This document shows positions 16,670 to 24,789 of a DNA stretch of 64,000 nt, piece by piece. Position numbers and translations under genes: made by a program. The notes beneath the pieces were generated by a model. That model was not told where the DNA came from, ran no database searches, and saw only the letters and a list, made by a program, of their open reading frames with translations. Every line of letters starts with the position of its first letter. Position 1 is the stretch's first letter. The DNA lies in NCBI GenBank assembly GCA_052400665.1, contig JBQTGK010000004.1. One strand, written 5' to 3'. Origin of the DNA: JBQTGK01 sp052400665. GTDB taxonomy: Bacteria > Bacteroidota > Bacteroidia > Bacteroidales > Marinifilaceae.

Positions 16670-19558
16670 ATGGCAAGCGAAAAGTTTGTTTCCCGTCACA
16701 TTGGTCCTCGCAACGGCGATATTAAGACCATGTTGGAAACTGTTGGCGCATCATCCTTAGATGCTTTGATTGAAGAAACTATCCCTACGGATATTAGATT
16801 GGAAAAAGCTTTAGAATTACCTGAAGCGCTGTCAGAATACGAATATTTCTCCAAAATTAAAGGAATTGCTGCGAAGAATAAATTATTTCGCACATTTATA
16901 GGACAGGGATATTATGATACAATTACTCCTGCTGTTATTCAAAGGAATGTATTGGAAAATCCAGGATGGTATACTCCTTATACTCCTTATCAGGCGGAAG
17001 TTTCGCAAGGAAGGCTCGAAGCTTTGTTAAATTTTCAGACTATGGTTTTGGATTTAACAAAAATGGAACTGGCCAACTGTTCTCTTTTAGATGAAGCCAC
17101 AGCTGTAGGCGAAACAATGTTTATGATGCAGGGACTTCGTTCCCGCGCTAAGAAAAAGGCGGGTGCTAATCAGCTTTTTGTGGATGAGAAAATATTTGCT
17201 CAAACTCTCGATGTACTTACAACTCGTTCATCTCCGCTGGGAATTGAACTGATTGTTGGCGATTACAAAACTTTTGAATTTACAGATAAAGTATTTGGAG
17301 CAATTATTCAATATCCGGCAGCTAATGGTAGCATAGAAGATTATAGTGATTTTGTTGAGCGAGCGCATAATAGCGAAGCTTTAGTATCGGTTGCAGCCGA
17401 TTTAATGAGCTTGGTACTATTAACTCCTCCTGGCGAATGGGGGGCTGATATTGTAGTAGGTACTACTCAGCGTTTTGGTATTCCTATGGGGTATGGCGGA
17501 CCTCATGCAGCATTTTTAGCTTGTCGCGAAGCATACAAGCGTAATATTCCCGGACGTATTATTGGTGTAACCAAAGATGCTCAGGGAAATAATGCCGTTC
17601 GTTTGGCTTTACAAACCCGAGAGCAGCATATTAAGCGTGAACGAGCTACCTCAAATATATGTACAGCTCAGGCTTTACTGGCTACTATGGCTGGTTTTTA
17701 TGGAGTTTATCACGGAGCCGAAGGCTTACGAAGAATCGCCAAACATATTCATGCAGGTGCAGGTGAGTTGTCCGAAGGCTTAAAGGCATTAGGTTATCAA
17801 CAAACTGTTGATAACTATTTCGATACTTTAGAAATTATGATTCCCTCGGGAGTTTCTATGGAAGAAATTAGAAAAACAGCTTTAGAGGCTGAGTTTAATT
17901 TCCGATATATAAATGAAAATACAATTGGTTTTTCTGCTGATGAGAAAATCAGTAAAGAAGAGATCAATAGCATTTTAACTATTTTTGCAAAAGCTGCTGG
18001 AAAAGAAGTGGAAGTAAAAGAACTTGAAGAAAAAATTTACTTCGATGATAAGTTTTCCAGAACCAGTGATTTTTTAACTCTTGATGTTTTTAATCGTTAT
18101 CGATCGGAAACAGCAATGATGCGTTACATTAAAAATCTGGAAAGAAAAGATATAGGTCTACAGACTTCTATGATTTCTTTAGGATCGTGTACAATGAAAT
18201 TGAATGCCGCAGTTGAAATGTTGCCAATTAGCTGGCCCGAGTTTGGTGGTATTCACCCATTCGTGCCAAAAGATCAGGTGAATGGCTATACCGAATTAAT
18301 TACAGACTTAGAGCAGTGGCTTGCTGTTATAACTGGTTTTGCCGGATGTACTTTACAGCCGAATTCGGGAGCTGCAGGTGAATATACTGGTTTAATGGTA
18401 ATTCGTCAGCATCATATTTCGAGAGGTGATGATCACAGAAATATTGTGTTAATTCCTTCTTCTGCACACGGAACAAATCCTGCATCGGTTACTATGGCAG
18501 GAATGAAACCTGTAATTGTAAATTGCGATGAAAACGGTAATGTGCAGTTCGATGATTTAAAAGCAAAAGCCGAAAAACATAAGGATAATTTATGTGCTTA
18601 CATGATTACCTATCCTTCCACGCATGGTGTTTTTGAGTCGGGAATTAAAGAGATGATGAATCTGATTCATGAAAATGGAGGACAGGTTTATATGGATGGT
18701 GCGAATATGAATGCACAGGTTGGATTAACTAATCCTGGAGCTATCGGCGCTGACGTTTGTCACTTAAATCTTCACAAAACATTTGCAATACCTCACGGTG
18801 GAGGTGGTCCTGGTGTTGGCCCAATTTGCGTTGCTAAACATCTGGTTCAATTTTTACCTTCTCATAAATATGTGAAAACTGGTGGCGAAAATGGAATCAC
18901 TGCAGTTTCTGCTGCTCCTTTTGGATCGGCCAGTGTGTTGCCTGTTACCTATGGTTATATTGCAATGTTGGGTGCCGATGGACTAGAAGAAGTTACAAAA
19001 ATGGCAATTTTAAATGCTAACTACTTAGCTTCTTCATTCGAAAAAATGAATTTCAAGATTCTTTATAAAGGTGCTAAAGGACGAGTAGGACACGAAATGA
19101 TTTTTGATTGTCGTGAATTTAATAAATCTGTCGGTATTACCGATTCTGATATTGCTAAGCGATTGATGGATTATGGATTTCATGCGCCAACTTTATCGTT
19201 CCCCGTTCATGGAACCTTAATGGTTGAGCCTACTGAAAGTGAGCCTTTGGAAGAGTTAGATCGTTTTATTGAGGCATTGGCTAAGATCAATGAAGAAATG
19301 AAAGAAATTGAAGATGGTGTTGCAGATACTGTTGATAATGTACTAAAAAATGCTCCTCACACGCAATTTGTTATGACTGATGATGAATGGAACCATACTT
19401 ATAGTCGTAAAAAAGCTGCTTATCCATTAAAATGGGTTGCTGATAATAAGTTTTGGCCAACTGTTGGTCGCGTTGATGATGCATTTGGAGATCGTAACCT
19501 GATGTGTACTTGCGCACCTTTAGAGGTATACAGCGAAGAATATATTGATGTAGACTAA
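16670..19558 (+). CDS. gcvP: Glycine dehydrogenase (decarboxylating), P protein of the glycine cleavage system
   Basis: A 962-residue single-chain P protein, the length of the fused N- and C-terminal halves. It decarboxylates glycine and passes the aminomethyl group to lipoylated H protein. The PLP lysine is Lys703 in HLNLHKTFAIPHGGGGPG. Other family segments are FIGQGYYDT, SLGSCTMKLNA, SSAHGTNPASV and MDGANMNAQVGLT. GcvT and GcvH are not in the window. The gene is monocistronic with a clear terminator downstream. Confidence 0.98.
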   Translation: MASEKFVSRHIGPRNGDIKTMLETVGASSLDALIEETIPTDIRLEKALELPEALSEYEYFSKIKGIAAKNKLFRTFIGQGYYDTITPAVIQRNVLENPGWYTPYTPYQAEVSQGRLEALLNFQTMVLDLTKMELANCSLLDEATAVGETMFMMQGLRSRAKKKAGANQLFVDEKIFAQTLDVLTTRSSPLGIELIVGDYKTFEFTDKVFGAIIQYPAANGSIEDYSDFVERAHNSEALVSVAADLMSLVLLTPPGEWGADIVVGTTQRFGIPMGYGGPHAAFLACREAYKRNIPGRIIGVTKDAQGNNAVRLALQTREQHIKRERATSNICTAQALLATMAGFYGVYHGAEGLRRIAKHIHAGAGELSEGLKALGYQQTVDNYFDTLEIMIPSGVSMEEIRKTALEAEFNFRYINENTIGFSADEKISKEEINSILTIFAKAAGKEVEVKELEEKIYFDDKFSRTSDFLTLDVFNRYRSETAMMRYIKNLERKDIGLQTSMISLGSCTMKLNAAVEMLPISWPEFGGIHPFVPKDQVNGYTELITDLEQWLAVITGFAGCTLQPNSGAAGEYTGLMVIRQHHISRGDDHRNIVLIPSSAHGTNPASVTMAGMKPVIVNCDENGNVQFDDLKAKAEKHKDNLCAYMITYPSTHGVFESGIKEMMNLIHENGGQVYMDGANMNAQVGLTNPGAIGADVCHLNLHKTFAIPHGGGGPGVGPICVAKHLVQFLPSHKYVKTGGENGITAVSAAPFGSASVLPVTYGYIAMLGADGLEEVTKMAILNANYLASSFEKMNFKILYKGAKGRVGHEMIFDCREFNKSVGITDSDIAKRLMDYGFHAPTLSFPVHGTLMVEPTESEPLEELDRFIEALAKINEEMKEIEDGVADTVDNVLKNAPHTQFVMTDDEWNHTYSRKKAAYPLKWVADNKFWPTVGRVDDAFGDRNLMCTCAPLEVYSEEYIDVD

Positions 19559-19582
19559 TTGGTCTTACAAGATAAAATTAAG

Positions 19583-19614
19583 AATCCGGTGAGTATTTCT
19601 CATCGGATTTTTTT
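19583..19614 (+). terminator. Terminator after gcvP
   Basis: An 11-bp stem with one G-T pair (AATCCGGTGAG / CTCATCGGATT), loop TATTT, is followed by seven T residues. Confidence 0.88.
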
Positions 19615-19650
19615 ATTTAAGTAGACGGCTTATTGAAAATTATACTACGA

Positions 19651-19716
19651 AAAAAGGAGGCTGCCCCTGCCTCCTTTTTAATGTACTATTACTAACCCTA
19701 AAATTTAACTATGAAA
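19651..19716. other. GC-rich hairpin plus ACTAACCC motif in the gcvP-ddl intergenic region
   Basis: A perfect 11-bp stem (AAAAAGGAGGC / GCCTCCTTTTT) with loop TGCCCCT lies at 19651-19679. It works as a terminator on either strand (six Ts on minus), so it may end the ddl operon. On the plus strand it is followed at 19691 by ACTAACCCTAAAATTT and an ATGAAA at 19711 that opens only a two-codon frame. A related hairpin and motif pair occurs at 35768-35892. The rest of the 417-base gap (19717-19975) holds only AT-rich DNA and one more hairpin. Confidence 0.6.
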
Positions 19717-19874
19717 TAATGAATTGAAAAATAATCCATTAAAATCTAAATACTAATACGCGATAGTTTGAAAAAGGTTTGAAGTGTTTTTTCAAATTAG
19801 AGGCATTTTTTAGTTCAGATTTTTCATAAAAAAGGCAAATTTCCTTTTTTTATAAGTGATACAAGTAGATAAAA

Positions 19875-19909
19875 AAAAGATGAAAAAAACACATTTTTTT
19901 TCATCTTTT
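19875..19909 (-). terminator. Possible terminator of the PASTA-rluD-ddl operon
   Basis: A long AT-only hairpin (AAAAGATGAAAAAAA / TTTTTTTCATCTTTT, loop CACA) lies 67 bases after the ddl stop on the minus strand and runs into further T residues. Its low GC content makes it a weak terminator, and the GC-rich hairpin at 19651 may be the real end. Confidence 0.5.
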
Positions 19910-19975
19910 CATTTATTTGTAAACAATTACGATTCAATTGTTTAAGCTTATTTAAATAAACTAAAATTTTATATC

Positions 19976-20947
19976 TTAAAACTCATTATCTATAACCAAA
20001 CTTAAGATATCTTTTAAATTACGGTTCATAGCAGCAACCTGTTTGGGAATAAAACTATTTGATGTCATACCTGGAATCGTGTTTGCTTCTAAAATATAAA
20101 TTTCATTTCCCCTAATCATATAATCTACACGAACAATTCCTTTGCATTTTAAGGCATCATAAACTTCCGAAGATAGGTTTTGAATTTGTAGTGTTAGTTC
20201 TTTCGAAATGCGGGCAGGAGTAATTTCTTCTGCCATATCCGGATCGTATTTGGCTTCATAATCGAAGAATTCTTTTTTAGGCAGAACTTCGGTTACGGGG
20301 AAAATAAGGTTTTCCGATTTAGATTTTAACAATCCGCATGTAAACTCTAATCCATCAATAAATTCTTCGATGATAACTTCGTTTCCTTCTTTAAAGGCTT
20401 TAATTATTGCCGGCTTAAGCTCTTCTGTTTTTTTAACTTTCGATATCCCAAAGCTGGAACCATCGGCGTTGGGTTTTACAAAACAGGGCATTCCCAATTT
20501 TGCGATGATATCATTAATACAATACTCTTGATTTTTTTTTAGGAGAATCGATTTTGCAACTCTAAATCCTAAATTTTCTAAATAGGAGTTGCAGGCATGT
20601 TTGTTAAAACTAAGAGCACTACTTAAAACATCGCAGGTAGAATGAGGGATTTGCATTAGCTGCAGATATCCTTGTAGTATTCCATTTTCGCCAGGAGTAC
20701 CATGAATAGCAATATAAGCAAAATCAAAATTTACTTTATTGTTGTCGTGGGTAAAGCTAAATGTATTTTTATCTACCGGGTAATAATTATTATCAAGTTT
20801 AACTTTCCAGTTTAAGCCTTGCAATTCAACTAAGTAGGGAATGTACTTTTCTCTATCTAAACTATTGTAGATGTGATTTGCCGTTTGAAGTGAAATTTCA
20901 AATTCTGCGGAATCGCCTCCTGCAATAACTGCGATTATCTTTTTCAT
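19976..20947 (-). CDS. ddl: D-alanine--D-alanine ligase
   Basis: The 323-residue ATP-grasp enzyme joins two D-alanines for peptidoglycan. It begins with KKIIAVIAGGDSAEFEIS, has the AIHGTPGENG loop, KPNADGSSFGISKV and the C-terminal EANTIPGMTSNSF that binds substrate and metal. It is the last gene of a minus-strand operon 17 bases after rluD. The alanine racemase-MurF fusion that makes D-Ala and uses the dipeptide is at 58.9 kb. Confidence 0.97.
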   Translation of the reverse strand: MKKIIAVIAGGDSAEFEISLQTANHIYNSLDREKYIPYLVELQGLNWKVKLDNNYYPVDKNTFSFTHDNNKVNFDFAYIAIHGTPGENGILQGYLQLMQIPHSTCDVLSSALSFNKHACNSYLENLGFRVAKSILLKKNQEYCINDIIAKLGMPCFVKPNADGSSFGISKVKKTEELKPAIIKAFKEGNEVIIEEFIDGLEFTCGLLKSKSENLIFPVTEVLPKKEFFDYEAKYDPDMAEEITPARISKELTLQIQNLSSEVYDALKCKGIVRVDYMIRGNEIYILEANTIPGMTSNSFIPKQVAAMNRNLKDILSLVIDNEF

Positions 20948-20964
20948 TGATATTTATTATAATA

Positions 20965-22023
20965 TTATTCTTCTCGTGCCGAAGTGTAATCTCTCCATTT
21001 TTGAATTACAGTGCTCATATCTTCTGGAATTTCGGAATCGAATGATACATATTCGTCGGTAACAGGATGTTTGAAACCCAATGTTTTGGCATGAAGTGCT
21101 TGTCGCGGACAAATTTTAAAACAATTTTGAACAAATTGCTTGTATTTGGTGAATGTAGTTCCTTTTAAAATTCGATCTCCACCATAAGTTGAATCGTTAA
21201 AAAGAGGATGTCCAATGTGTTTAAAATGTGCTCTAATTTGATGTGTTCTTCCGGTTTCGAGAACGCACTCAACCAAATTAACATATCCTAAACGTTCCAG
21301 CACTCTGTAATGAGTTACAGCATGTTTTCCAAACTCTCCATCAGGAAAAACATCCATCAGCTTGCGGTTTTTTAGGTTTCGACCAATGTGTCCGGTAATT
21401 GTTCCTTCGTCGTTTTCCAGATTACCCCATACCAAAGCACGGTATTTTCGATCACTTGTTTTGTTAAAAAATTGTAGTGCTAACTTAGTTTTTGCTTCTT
21501 CAGATTTTGCAACAACTAAAATTCCAGATGTATCCTTATCTATTCGGTGTACTAATCCCGGACGAGGATCTTCAGAGTTGAATAAAGGTAAATCTTTTAA
21601 ATGATATGCTAAAGCGTTAACCATAGTTCCAGAGTAGTGTCCGTATGAAGGGTGCACAACCATTCCCGGATTTTTATTGACAATTAAAAAGGCATCATCT
21701 TCATATACAATATTTAAAGGAATATCTTCAGCAATAATTTCAATTTCGCGTGGTGGATGACTTAATACAATTGTGATGGTATCGTTAGGCTTTACCTTAT
21801 AATTTCTTTTTACCGGAGTATCATTAACCAAAATACAACCACAATTAGCCGCATCCTGTATTTTATTACGGGATGCATTTTGCATTCTGTCAACCAAAAA
21901 TTTGTCTATACGAAGTGGTTTTTGGCCCGGATCCACTTCAAATCGAAAATGTTCAAACAACTCCTGATTGTTATCCAGTTCCTCTTCTGTGTTGAAATTT
22001 TCTTTTGGTTCCTGTTCTGTCAT
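20965..22023 (-). CDS. rluD: Pseudouridine synthase, RluD family
   Basis: The 352-residue protein has an N-terminal S4 RNA-binding domain (RIDKFLVDRMQNASRNKIQD) and the catalytic RluA-family motif HRIDKDTSGILVVAK with Asp162 as the probable nucleophile. RluD isomerises uridines in helix 69 of 23S rRNA. It sits 16 bases after the PASTA gene and 17 before ddl, so the three are one transcript. RluC cannot be fully excluded, but the S4 domain and length fit RluD. Confidence 0.92.
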   Translation of the reverse strand: MTEQEPKENFNTEEELDNNQELFEHFRFEVDPGQKPLRIDKFLVDRMQNASRNKIQDAANCGCILVNDTPVKRNYKVKPNDTITIVLSHPPREIEIIAEDIPLNIVYEDDAFLIVNKNPGMVVHPSYGHYSGTMVNALAYHLKDLPLFNSEDPRPGLVHRIDKDTSGILVVAKSEEAKTKLALQFFNKTSDRKYRALVWGNLENDEGTITGHIGRNLKNRKLMDVFPDGEFGKHAVTHYRVLERLGYVNLVECVLETGRTHQIRAHFKHIGHPLFNDSTYGGDRILKGTTFTKYKQFVQNCFKICPRQALHAKTLGFKHPVTDEYVSFDSEIPEDMSTVIQKWRDYTSAREE

Positions 22024-22039
22024 TATTTTAGGTGTATTT

Positions 22040-22867
22040 TTAGTATAGCAAATTACTTAGTCTTTTCTGCAAAATTGAATCGGCTCGCCTAAGCTTAAGA
22101 GTATCTTTTGTCAGCCAAATATCAATATTGCTTCCAGGTTTTATTTTACGGTCTTCGTGGTAAACCGGATATTGTTTAAAAACTCTAGCTTGTAAGGAAT
22201 CGATATGGTTTGTTACTGATTCATCGAAACGACTTGTTCCTAAATTTAGGTTCGAAAGTATAGTTTTTTCTTTTGCCTGAGAATGATTTTTTCCCATTAG
22301 GTTGGGAGCCAAAATTCCATATATTTTTCCTCTTCCCAATACCAAATCAATTGTAGCTCCTTTGTTAACCATACTTCCTGTTCCAATGGAATCTCCTTTA
22401 TGTTTTGGGTATAGAACTAAATTAAAAAACTGATTTTCTTCATATTCTAATCGTCCTATTTTAAAACCATTTGTGATTAATAATTCATAAGCTTGTCGAA
22501 ACGAATTATCGATAAGATTTGGGAAACGAACTTGCTCTGGTTTTTGAGCATTGATTGTTAAAAACAAATTTCTATTTCTTTTAACAATAGCGCCAGCTAA
22601 TGGTCTTTGGTCTAAAACTGTACCTGGGGCATATTTGGGCTTGTAAATAGAGTCGTAAACAGAATATCTTAAATTCGTTGACTCAATTTTTTGGGTAGCA
22701 TCTTCGAGGCTATAGCCATAAAGATCGGGAACACTTAACTGTTCACCATGATGAGTGTACCACTTTAATCCTGAAAGGGTAATCCAAATTAATGCAATGG
22801 TGATAAGCAAGGCAATTCCTATTTGATAGAGGAATAGTTTGCTTTTAAAGAAGTTTCCTGATTTCAT
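22040..22867 (-). CDS. PASTA-domain membrane protein
   Basis: The 275-residue protein has one transmembrane helix (about residues 13-35, IGIALLITIALIWITLSGL) with the rest outside. Three PASTA repeats follow, starting at VPDLYGYSLEDA, FPNLIDNSFRQAYELL and APNLMGKNHSQAKE. PASTA domains in other proteins bind peptidoglycan fragments or beta-lactams, but here there is no kinase or transpeptidase domain. It is the first gene of the operon with rluD and ddl, which links it to the cell wall through Ddl. Confidence 0.88.
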   Translation of the reverse strand: MKSGNFFKSKLFLYQIGIALLITIALIWITLSGLKWYTHHGEQLSVPDLYGYSLEDATQKIESTNLRYSVYDSIYKPKYAPGTVLDQRPLAGAIVKRNRNLFLTINAQKPEQVRFPNLIDNSFRQAYELLITNGFKIGRLEYEENQFFNLVLYPKHKGDSIGTGSMVNKGATIDLVLGRGKIYGILAPNLMGKNHSQAKEKTILSNLNLGTSRFDESVTNHIDSLQARVFKQYPVYHEDRKIKPGSNIDIWLTKDTLKLRRADSILQKRLSNLLY

Positions 22868-23105
22868 TTGTAGTATTTTCTTTTGGTTGGCAGATTATGA
22901 ATTGATAATCTGCTAATAGCTTATTTTAAATTTTTTGCAAAGGCAGTATGCAAACATACTGTTTTAGCATGCTACAAAAATAGCAGAGATTTTTAGATTT
23001 AAGAAATTGGTAATCAAAATTGATGTTACTTCATAAAAAAGCTTTTAAATAAAGGTGCCTATTAAGCTAAACTGCTGTAAGTGTGATTATATTTCATTTA
23101 TAAGC

Positions 23106-23131
23106 AAAAAAAAAGAGTTCCTTTGGAACTC
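23106..23131 (-). terminator. Second terminator downstream of rpmH
   Basis: On the minus strand GAGTTCC / GGAACTC with a 3-base loop is followed by nine T residues. The rest of 22868-23105 is AT-rich and shows no gene. Confidence 0.85.
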
Positions 23132-23163
23132 CATTATTCTTTACAAACCAGAATAAATACAAA

Positions 23164-23191
23164 AAAGTAAAGAATATCTATTCTTTACTTT
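23164..23191 (-). terminator. First terminator downstream of rpmH
   Basis: A perfect 12-bp stem (AAAGTAAAGAAT / ATTCTTTACTTT, loop of 4) lies 24 bases after the rpmH stop on the minus strand and runs into three Ts. Together with the hairpin at 23115 it forms a tandem terminator. Confidence 0.8.
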
Positions 23192-23215
23192 CTGTATATC
23201 GGCAACTTAATAAAA

Positions 23216-23374
23216 TTAAGCTTTGTGTCTTCGTTCGCTAGAAACAGAAACTTTCTTTCTGCCTTTAGCTCTTCTACGAGATAGTACGGCTCTTCCGCTT
23301 ACAGAAGACATTCTTTCTCTGAAACCGTGTTTATTTCTTCTCTTTCTATTTGATGGTTGAAATGTTCTTTTCAT
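23216..23374 (-). CDS. rpmH: 50S ribosomal protein L34
   Basis: A 52-codon gene read directly from the minus strand. It begins MKRTFQPSNRKRRNKHGF and continues with RERMSSVSGRAVLSRRRAKG, the L34 signature, and ends SSERRHKA. L34 is a small basic protein of the large subunit. It has its own promoter (23426-23455) and two terminators. rpmH adjoins rsmG here, but dnaA, rnpA and yidC, which often accompany them, are not in the window. Confidence 0.97.
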   Translation of the reverse strand: MKRTFQPSNRKRRNKHGFRERMSSVSGRAVLSRRRAKGRKKVSVSSERRHKA

Positions 23375-23425
23375 CGCGAAAAATTTTTATCTAAAAAAGT
23401 TATTATATCCGTTGATTTTGGACTG

Positions 23426-23455
23426 CAAAAATAAGGTTTTTTTTAATCTAACAAA
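23426..23455 (-). promoter_or_regulatory. Promoter of rpmH
   Basis: Minus-strand TTTG (23452-23455) and TATTTTTG (23426-23433) are separated by 18 bases, close to the Bacteroidota consensus. The -7 box lies about 50 bases upstream of the rpmH start. Confidence 0.65.
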
Positions 23456-23477
23456 AGGATGAGGTAAAAAAAAATCA

Positions 23478-24098
23478 TTAAAGCTCAAGATGTACAACTT
23501 TTTTAGTTTCGAAGAACTCCTCCGAGAAGAAATCTGTACATTCGAAAAGCATAATCTTATCGCTGTATCCAGCGATTTCTTCCTTAAAATCTCCACCCTT
23601 AATATAGAGGATTCCGTTGGCCAAACTATTTTTATCTTTTTGCTTACTGTTTTTGCGAACCATATTCACAAATTTTGGAAATGCAGTAACAGCTCGGCTA
23701 ATAATAAAGTCAAATTTATCTTTTACTTGCTGAACTCTAGTGTGTTCTGCTTTTATATTTTTTAATCCCAGCGCAGAGGCTACTTCATTCACCACTTTTA
23801 TTTTTTTTCCAATAGAATCCACTAAATAAAATTCACATTCGGGAAATAAAATAGCAAGAGGTATTCCGGGGAATCCACCTCCGCATCCAACATCCATTAT
23901 TTTTGTACCGGGAGTAAACTGAATTACTTTAGCAATAGATAAGGAATGCAATACATGATGCAGATACAGAGAATCAATATCTTTACGCGAAATTACGTTG
24001 ATTTGATTGTTCCAATAGGTGTATAGTGATTTTAGTTGAGAGAACTTGTCTTTTTGATCCTCAGTTAAATCCGTAAAATATTTTTCAATGATTTCCAT
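23478..24098 (-). CDS. rsmG: 16S rRNA (guanine-N7) methyltransferase
   Basis: The 206-residue GidB/RsmG protein methylates G527 (E. coli numbering) of 16S rRNA with S-adenosylmethionine. It has INVISRKDIDSLYLHHVLHS, the SAM loop MDVGCGGGFPGIPLAI, and FIISRAVTAFPKFV. The C-terminal residues are variable, as in the family. It lies 73 bases after the sigma factor gene on the same strand. Confidence 0.95.
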   Translation of the reverse strand: MEIIEKYFTDLTEDQKDKFSQLKSLYTYWNNQINVISRKDIDSLYLHHVLHSLSIAKVIQFTPGTKIMDVGCGGGFPGIPLAILFPECEFYLVDSIGKKIKVVNEVASALGLKNIKAEHTRVQQVKDKFDFIISRAVTAFPKFVNMVRKNSKQKDKNSLANGILYIKGGDFKEEIAGYSDKIMLFECTDFFSEEFFETKKVVHLEL

Positions 24099-24171
24099 GC
24101 CAATTGTTATTTAAGTCGGCAAAGATAAAACTAATTTAGATGTAATGATTTAAGACCAGCGCAAAAAGAAA

Positions 24172-24789
24172 TTACTTTTTCTTCTTTTTTTCTATTTTTA
24201 CTTCAGAATCTTTTAAGTTATTAAAGAGTAATTCACGGGCTCTAAATAGTTGTGCTTTTACTGTACCAATAGGCAGCTTTAGTTCCTGAGCAATTTCTTC
24301 GTACGAAAATTCTTCAAAGTAGCGAAGTTCTATAAGTCTGCGATATCTTTCTTTTAATCGGCCTACTTCGTTACGCATTATTTTTGCTTTCTGCTTTTTT
24401 ATAAAATCTTGCTCCGGATTTAATCCGCTCGATTCTAAAGTAATGCTTCTTTCATTTTCTTTGTCATCTTTACCATCAATAGAAACGGTTTTTCCTTTCT
24501 TTTTTCGTAAAAAGTCAATACAGTTGTTCGATGCAATTTTAAATAACCAGGTACTAAATGCGTATTTTGGAGAATATTGCTTTATGTTTTTAAATGCTTT
24601 TCCAAATGCCTCAAAAGTTAAATCTTCAGCATCATTTTTGTTGTTTACCATTTTTAACAACATGAAAAATATGGCATCCTTATATCTTTTAAAAAGTTCT
24701 TCATAAGCTTTCTGATCCCCATTAACAGAGGCGAGAACAAGCCTGTAGTCGTATTGAGCTTTTTCTGAGAGATTTGGATTTATTTCCAT
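24172..24789 (-). CDS. RNA polymerase sigma factor, ECF/sigma-70 family
   Basis: The 205-residue protein has region 2 (about residues 25-95, with DAEDLTFEAFGKAFKNI and FSTWLFKIASNNCIDFLRKK) and region 4 with a helix-turn-helix (about 140-190, FSYEEIAQELKLPIGTVKAQ). A charged insert separates them and the tail is poly-lysine. No anti-sigma gene is adjacent. The start codon overlaps the stop of the upstream glycosyltransferase (TAATG), which suggests translational coupling. Confidence 0.92.
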   Translation of the reverse strand: MEINPNLSEKAQYDYRLVLASVNGDQKAYEELFKRYKDAIFFMLLKMVNNKNDAEDLTFEAFGKAFKNIKQYSPKYAFSTWLFKIASNNCIDFLRKKKGKTVSIDGKDDKENERSITLESSGLNPEQDFIKKQKAKIMRNEVGRLKERYRRLIELRYFEEFSYEEIAQELKLPIGTVKAQLFRARELLFNNLKDSEVKIEKKKKK

